DNA of 9,172 bases from CAYZXK01 sp964482395 (GTDB lineage: Bacteria > Planctomycetota > Phycisphaerae > UBA1845 > Fen-1342). Shown piece after piece: positions 6,224-9,172 of this stretch. The notes beneath the pieces were generated by a model. The model did not search any database. It was given only the letters and a program-made list of their open reading frames with translations, and was not told the origin of the DNA. The translations under genes and the position numbers were made by a program. Location of the stretch: the NCBI GenBank assembly GCA_964482395.1, contig CAYZXK010000201.1, positions 1 through 9,172 on the forward strand, written 5' to 3'. The first letter of the stretch is position 1, and every line of letters begins with the position of its first letter.

Positions 6224-6492
6224 GAACGGTGCTCGCCGGAAGCCGGGCTGTCGGCGGTGCCGCAGACCGATCCGCCAGCCTGAGTCCGTCCGGCAGGTGC
6301 ATCCGATCGGCGGTGAGCGCCCGGCAGCCAGGCGGACGACGCCTCTTGAATCTGGGTGAGGAGGAGCGGCTGGGAAGCGACCGGTCCGGACGGTCGCGAC
6401 CAGCCAGTGCGTGCTCTGGAGGTGGAGGAAGACGGGGGCGTAGGGTTGAGCGGCCGGAAAAGGATGCCTGGTCGCTCAACCCTCGTTGTTTA
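6224..6492 (+). ncRNA. candidate structured non-coding RNA
   Basis: The divergent gap 6123-6624 holds no convincing ORF. The stretch after the promoter at 6189-6217 can form three successive hairpin domains. Domain A is an 11-bp helix, 6228-6238 with 6311-6321, enclosing 6242-6248/6288-6294 and 6253-6257/6272-6276. Domain B is 6368-6373/6400-6405 and 6377-6383/6391-6397, separated by a GAA/GA internal loop. Domain C is the 16-bp stem 6442-6457/6468-6483 followed by T-rich sequence. G-U pairs in domains A and C favour an RNA on the plus strand, because on the minus strand they become A-C mismatches. I see no signatures of RNase P RNA, tmRNA or SRP RNA. High GC makes chance pairing easy. The case rests on the combination of promoter, nested helices and terminator-like end. 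Confidence 0.35.
6442..6492 (+). terminator. strong stem-loop with T-rich tail
   Basis: AGGGTTGAGCG (6442-6452) is perfectly complementary to CGCTCAACCCT (6473-6483). The stem continues inward through 6453-6457/6468-6472 with two G-U pairs, giving 16 bp around a 10-nt loop (6458-6467). The tail CGTTGTTTA is T-rich but not a clean T-run. No protein gene ends upstream on this strand, so it would terminate the candidate RNA. It could also be an attenuator or protein-binding element upstream of the regulator gene. Confidence 0.5.
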
Positions 6493-6610
6493 CTGTGGGC
6501 GGCCGGGCTCCGTGCCGGCCGGTGGAGCGATAAACCCGGGGCTGGCGATGGGCGCTCGATAATTGGCTCGCCTGCTGACGCGCGTGACTGCCGGACCAGA
6601 GTGGGCGACG

Positions 6611-6616
6611 TATAAT
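6611..6616 (+). promoter_or_regulatory. -10 element of a leaderless promoter for the DtxR-family gene
   Basis: A perfect TATAAT ends 8 nt before the ATG at 6625, so transcription would begin at or next to the start codon. No Shine-Dalgarno sequence is present between them, which agrees with a leaderless mRNA. The -35 region is poor (GTGACT at 6584-6589 is too far away at 21 bp). The palindrome TTCGAA (6616-6621) overlaps the box but is too short to call an operator. Confidence 0.5.
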
Positions 6617-6624
6617 TCGAAGCC

Positions 6625-7203
6625 ATGTCCGATTGGCAGCCCGATGTCAGAAGCACGCTTGATACCTGGAAGGAATTCGACCAGAACGTCATTACCCACA
6701 GTGCCGCACACCACCTGATGGCGATTGACGACCTGGTCGGCGAGCTGGGGTATGCCCGGGTGTCGGACGTTGCCCGCCGACTTAATATCACCCGGGGGAG
6801 CGTTTCCATCTCGCTGGGGCCGCTGAAGAAGGCCGGCCTGGTAGTCCAGGACGAGAACCGTCATCTGCGGCTTTCGCCGGCCGGACAGGCTCTGGTCGCG
6901 GGGGTCAAGAGCAAGCGCGATCTGATGCAGCGGCTGTTGACGGAAGTGCTCGGCGTGGGGCCGGAGCAGGCTCAGATCGATGCCTGCAAGCTCGAACACC
7001 TCCTCAGCAACGAAACGGCGGGCCGGATCCTGTCGTTCCTCCAATTCCTCGACTCGGGCTCTGGGCGGGCCCGCGAGCTGGTCGAAGCCTGGCGGGCCAG
7101 CGCACCGGAACTCGGGCGCGGCTCCGGCTCGCGGCCGGCTGCGGATTCCTCACTCCCGGGCCAGAAGGCGAGCGCTGAGCCGAACAAGGGGATCACCCGG
7201 TGA
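6625..7203 (+). CDS. DtxR/MntR-family metal-dependent transcriptional regulator
   Basis: The 192-residue protein has an N-terminal winged helix-turn-helix (about 25-92, recognition helix near NITRGSVSISLGPLKKAGL) and the DtxR dimerisation/metal domain (about 95-145). The signature DACKLEHLLS (119-128) aligns with the DtxR segment containing C102, E105 and H106, here C121, E124 and H125. Cysteine at the first position is the iron-type (DtxR/IdeR) choice rather than the Glu of MntR. By eye, DtxR M10 falls at H29, and ancillary ligands H79, E83 and H98 fall at R98, Q102 and Q117, so that site looks lost. There is no C-terminal SH3-like domain, only a Gly/Ser/Ala-rich tail (about 160-192). It probably represses the iron genes it precedes; the next gene overlaps it by 4 bp. 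Confidence 0.88.
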   Translation: MSDWQPDVRSTLDTWKEFDQNVITHSAAHHLMAIDDLVGELGYARVSDVARRLNITRGSVSISLGPLKKAGLVVQDENRHLRLSPAGQALVAGVKSKRDLMQRLLTEVLGVGPEQAQIDACKLEHLLSNETAGRILSFLQFLDSGSGRARELVEAWRASAPELGRGSGSRPAADSSLPGQKASAEPNKGITR

Positions 7204-7625
7204 GCAGTTTGACCAAGAGCGAGCTAGTTGCGGAACTTAATCGACTGTTCGCGGAGGAGGTCGAGGCGGCCCTCCGCTATCTTTACCTGGTTCATGCGGT
7301 ACGCGGCATAAATCACTTGCTGGTCGAGCCGGTCCTCAAGAAGGGGTTTCAGGAGACCATCGAGCATGCCGAGGTGATCGCTCACAAGATCCGGGCCCTG
7401 GGGGCGGTGCCCAGCCTGAAGCTCAATCTCGCGCTTGGCCCCGACAAGGTCGATGCCAAGGAGGCCCTGGAGATCGCCCTTACTTTCGAGGAAGCCGCCC
7501 TGGAGGCCTACCAGGACACGCTCCGCCGGATCGAGGGCGACGTGCCCCTCGAGGAATTCATCCGCTCGCAGATCGTGGTGGAATCGGAGCACGTCGCGGA
7601 GCTGAAGCAACTACTGGTCGAGTAG
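7200..7625 (+). CDS. Bacterioferritin-like diiron protein (ferritin-like)
   Basis: The 141-residue protein is a four-helix ferritin-like fold, probably for iron oxidation and storage in the cytoplasm. Aligned by eye with E. coli bacterioferritin, E18 is E20, Y25 is Y27, H54 is H56, E94 is about E98, and E127/H130 are E128/H131. The Glu at the E51 position is T53, with Glu at neighbouring 52 and 55. The haem ligand M52 is I54, so haem binding is unlikely. It is slightly shorter than classical bacterioferritin (about 158). The start is GTG 7200, overlapping the regulator's TGA in GTGA, with AAGGGGA 7 nt upstream, so the two genes are translationally coupled. The pairing with a DtxR-type regulator supports an iron role. 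A rubrerythrin-like or Dps-like variant is less likely. Confidence 0.85.
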   Translation: MSSLTKSELVAELNRLFAEEVEAALRYLYLVHAVRGINHLLVEPVLKKGFQETIEHAEVIAHKIRALGAVPSLKLNLALGPDKVDAKEALEIALTFEEAALEAYQDTLRRIEGDVPLEEFIRSQIVVESEHVAELKQLLVE

Positions 7626-7670
7626 TCGGCGTCGGCCGCTCCGAGCCGGACGGTCGAGGGAGCCCGCCAG

Positions 7671-8738
7671 ATGGATGTTCTGGGCGAGTCGGATCTTTCC
7701 ATCCAGGTGCTGCGATCCCGACTGATTGGGATTATCGGTTTTGGCTCTCAGGGACGTGCTCAGGCGCTCAATCTCCGGGACAGTGGTCTGAGCGTAGTGG
7801 TCGGACTGCGGCCCGGCAGCGACTCTTGGCAGGCCGCCAACGCGGCCGGCCTTGCGGTTTGCGATTTGGCGACCGCGGCCCGCCGGGCCGACCTGCTGAT
7901 GCTGCTCATTCCGGACGAGGTGCAACCTGAGGTGTACGAGCGTGAGATCCGGCCGCACTTCCGCGCCGGCGGATACCTGGGGTTTGCTCACGGCTTCGCC
8001 GTCCATTTCGGCCTGCTGCGCCCGTCCGCAGATACCAATGTGTTTTTGGTGGCTCCCAAAGGCATCGGGCCGATGGTTCGGCGGCAGTACCAGGCCGGCT
8101 TCGGCGTGCCGGCCCTGGTCGCCGTGCACCAGGATCCGTCGGGGGATACCCGTCAGGTAGCACTCGCTTATGCGGGCGGACTCGGCTGCGGGCGAGCCGG
8201 TATCCTGGAGACCAGCTTCGGCCAGGAGACCGAGACCGACTTGTTTGGCGAGCAGGCGGTCCTGTGCGGGGGGCTGTCCGAGTTGATCCGGGCCGGTTTC
8301 CAGACCTTGGTCGAGGCTGGGTATCCCGCCGAGCTGGCCTATTTCGAGTGCCTGCATGAGGTCAAGCTCATTGCCGACTTGATCCAGGAGCGTGGGATTG
8401 CCGGCATGCGCCGGGCGATCAGCAGCACCGCGGCCTATGGGGACCTTACTCGCGGCCCGCGGATCATCGGGCCGGCCACGCGGCAAGCAATGCGCCAGGT
8501 ACTCGCTGAGATTCGGTCCGGCCTGTTTGCCCGCCAATGGATGGCCGAGCACGCGGCCGGCAAGCCCACGCTCAGGTCGCAGGTCGCCCGTGATGACGCC
8601 GAGCTTCTCGAGCAGGTCGGTCGACGACTCCGCGCCCTGGCTGGCCCGCCAACCGCTTCACCTGCGGCGTCCGGCCGGTCCCAGGAATCCAAACTGAGTG
8701 GCGAACGCGAAAGTCAGCCCGGATCATCCTCACGCTGA
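7671..8738 (+). CDS. ilvC: Ketol-acid reductoisomerase homologue (class I, divergent)
   Basis: Ketol-acid reductoisomerase converts acetohydroxy acids to dihydroxy acids in valine, leucine and isoleucine synthesis, using NAD(P)H and Mg2+. The 355-residue protein has the Rossmann loop GFGSQG (23-28), the cofactor loop GLRPGS (45-50), catalytic H107 and K130, and the metal ligands D190/E194 (DLFGEQ) and E226/E230 (FECLHE). S251 is also present, at the usual class I numbering. Several near-invariant motifs differ, however: APKGIGP for APKGPGH, AHGFAVHF for AHGFNIHF, and ISSTAAYGD for ISNTAEYGD. The last 30 residues are a Ser/Pro/Ala-rich tail not typical of the family. ATG 7671 has GAGGGAG 8 nt upstream and lies 45 bp after the ferritin gene. 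No ilvB, ilvN or leu gene is adjacent, so it may be a paralogue. The family is certain; the exact substrate is not. Confidence 0.88.
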   Translation: MDVLGESDLSIQVLRSRLIGIIGFGSQGRAQALNLRDSGLSVVVGLRPGSDSWQAANAAGLAVCDLATAARRADLLMLLIPDEVQPEVYEREIRPHFRAGGYLGFAHGFAVHFGLLRPSADTNVFLVAPKGIGPMVRRQYQAGFGVPALVAVHQDPSGDTRQVALAYAGGLGCGRAGILETSFGQETETDLFGEQAVLCGGLSELIRAGFQTLVEAGYPAELAYFECLHEVKLIADLIQERGIAGMRRAISSTAAYGDLTRGPRIIGPATRQAMRQVLAEIRSGLFARQWMAEHAAGKPTLRSQVARDDAELLEQVGRRLRALAGPPTASPAASGRSQESKLSGERESQPGSSSR

Positions 8739-8866
8739 CGGGTGTGACGTCTGGACCCCCAACCCCAGGCTCATGCTTAAAGCTCTGATCGTCGGCTGGT
8801 CGCTCTTGCTCCGGGCTCCCACCGGCTGGTCGGTCGCGGCGGCCGGCTGTGGTTTGGAGAGGGCTG
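8739..8866. other. convergent intergenic gap with a short direct repeat
   Basis: This 128-bp gap lies between convergent genes. The 10-mer CGGCTGGTCG occurs at 8793-8802 and again at 8823-8832, with starts 30 bp apart. A GC-rich imperfect hairpin can be drawn over about 8819-8852, but no T-run follows on either strand, so I do not call a terminator. An ORF crossing the gap from 8698 has no coding character. Confidence 0.35.
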
Positions 8867-9172
8867 TCAGCTCGGGGGGCCGGGCGGCTGTGATTCCGTG
8901 CCGCCGCGCTTCCAGTCTTCCAGTTGCTCACGCAGTTGCTGCTCCTCACGCAGTTCCAACACATGAGCGATGTCGATGGCGGCCTGGAGCGCGGTTATGG
9001 CTTTTTCGCGCCGGCCCAGTTTCATTCGGGTGGCGGCGATCTGGCGCAGGCAGGTGAACTGCCCGGGCAGGTCGTCCGAGTGGCGCACCTGCTCATGTGC
9101 CAGTTCAAACTGCCCGAGTGCTTCCTCGTGCAGGTCCATGGCCTGGTAGACCTCGCCGAGCACCATGCGGAC
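8867..9172 (-). CDS. TPR-repeat protein, C-terminal part (partial)
   Basis: The frame is open to the window edge, so only about the last 101 residues are present, ending at TGA (complement of 8867-8869). Two helix-turn-helix units fit the tetratricopeptide pattern: LGEVYQAMDLHEEALGQFEL, and IAATRMKLGRREKAITALQA with further helix after it. The C-terminal tail after about residue 87 is Gly/Pro/Ser-rich. TPRs mediate protein-protein contacts. The rest of the protein, which would show whether it is a kinase, a regulator or only a scaffold, lies outside. The in-frame Met near the edge is probably internal. The gene converges on the ilvC homologue. Confidence 0.75.
   Translation of the reverse strand, partial: VRMVLGEVYQAMDLHEEALGQFELAHEQVRHSDDLPGQFTCLRQIAATRMKLGRREKAITALQAAIDIAHVLELREEQQLREQLEDWKRGGTESQPPGPPS

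Noticed and set aside
6384..6390. GTCCGGA loop as a trace of SRP RNA domain IV
   Set aside because: The conserved purine-rich partner (GGAAGGAAGCAG-type) is missing and the neighbouring stems do not match. The match is only a few bases.
6229..6615. Plus-strand ORF of 128 residues in the divergent gap
   Set aside because: Its Gly/Arg/Ser-rich composition is typical of translated non-coding GC-rich DNA. It has no ribosome-binding site and no domain.
6123..6809. Upstream extension of the lipoprotein frame to 374 residues
   Set aside because: The added part is Ser/Arg/Pro-rich and runs antisense into the DtxR-family gene. It would also bury the lipoprotein signal sequence internally.
7611..8552. 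Long antisense ORF opposite the ilvC homologue
   Set aside because: Shadow of a gene whose family motifs are all on the plus strand.
1..9172. Mobile elements, CRISPR arrays or defence genes
   Set aside because: No transposase or integrase motifs, terminal inverted repeats, regularly spaced repeats or known defence domains were seen on either strand.

Overview
The window is a high-GC, gene-dense piece of a bacterial chromosome. Most genes read rightward in short operon-like runs. The organism is uncertain. A planctomycete or similar high-GC environmental bacterium would fit, but no gene here settles the phylum. I see no tRNA, rRNA, CRISPR array, insertion sequence or phage gene.

Left part (1-2631): the tail of an unidentified gene, then a promoter-like site (157-185) and three rightward genes concerned with nucleic acids. 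These are a coiled-coil C4-type zinc-ribbon protein, an RNase HI-family protein with an unusual cysteine-containing C-terminal extension (possibly TIGR04076-like), and a family 5 (UdgB-type) Fe-S uracil-DNA glycosylase. Zinc ribbon next to RNase HI is a known bacterial pairing, as in mycobacteria, where the RNase HI carries a different C-terminal domain.

Middle part (2632-5684): a two-gene unit whose products both carry export signals. The first encodes a long helical protein with LTxxQ-like helices. The second encodes an AmmeMemoRadiSam-type radical SAM enzyme with a twin-arginine signal sequence. A leftward gene for a small lipoprotein converges on this unit.

Divergent gap (6123-6624, 502 bp): it has no convincing ORF but does hold a sigma70-like promoter (6189-6217), several nested RNA hairpins, and a 16-bp stem-loop (6442-6483) followed by a T-rich tail. 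A terminator-like hairpin between two divergent genes implies a third transcript, so I propose an undescribed structured RNA of about 270 nt. This is the most novel candidate in the window.

Right part (6625-9172): a DtxR-family metal-dependent regulator, probably on a leaderless transcript, overlaps a bacterioferritin-like protein by 4 bp in a compact iron-homeostasis unit. A ketol-acid reductoisomerase (IlvC) homologue follows; its catalytic residues are intact but several near-invariant motifs are altered. The window ends inside a leftward TPR-repeat gene that converges on it.
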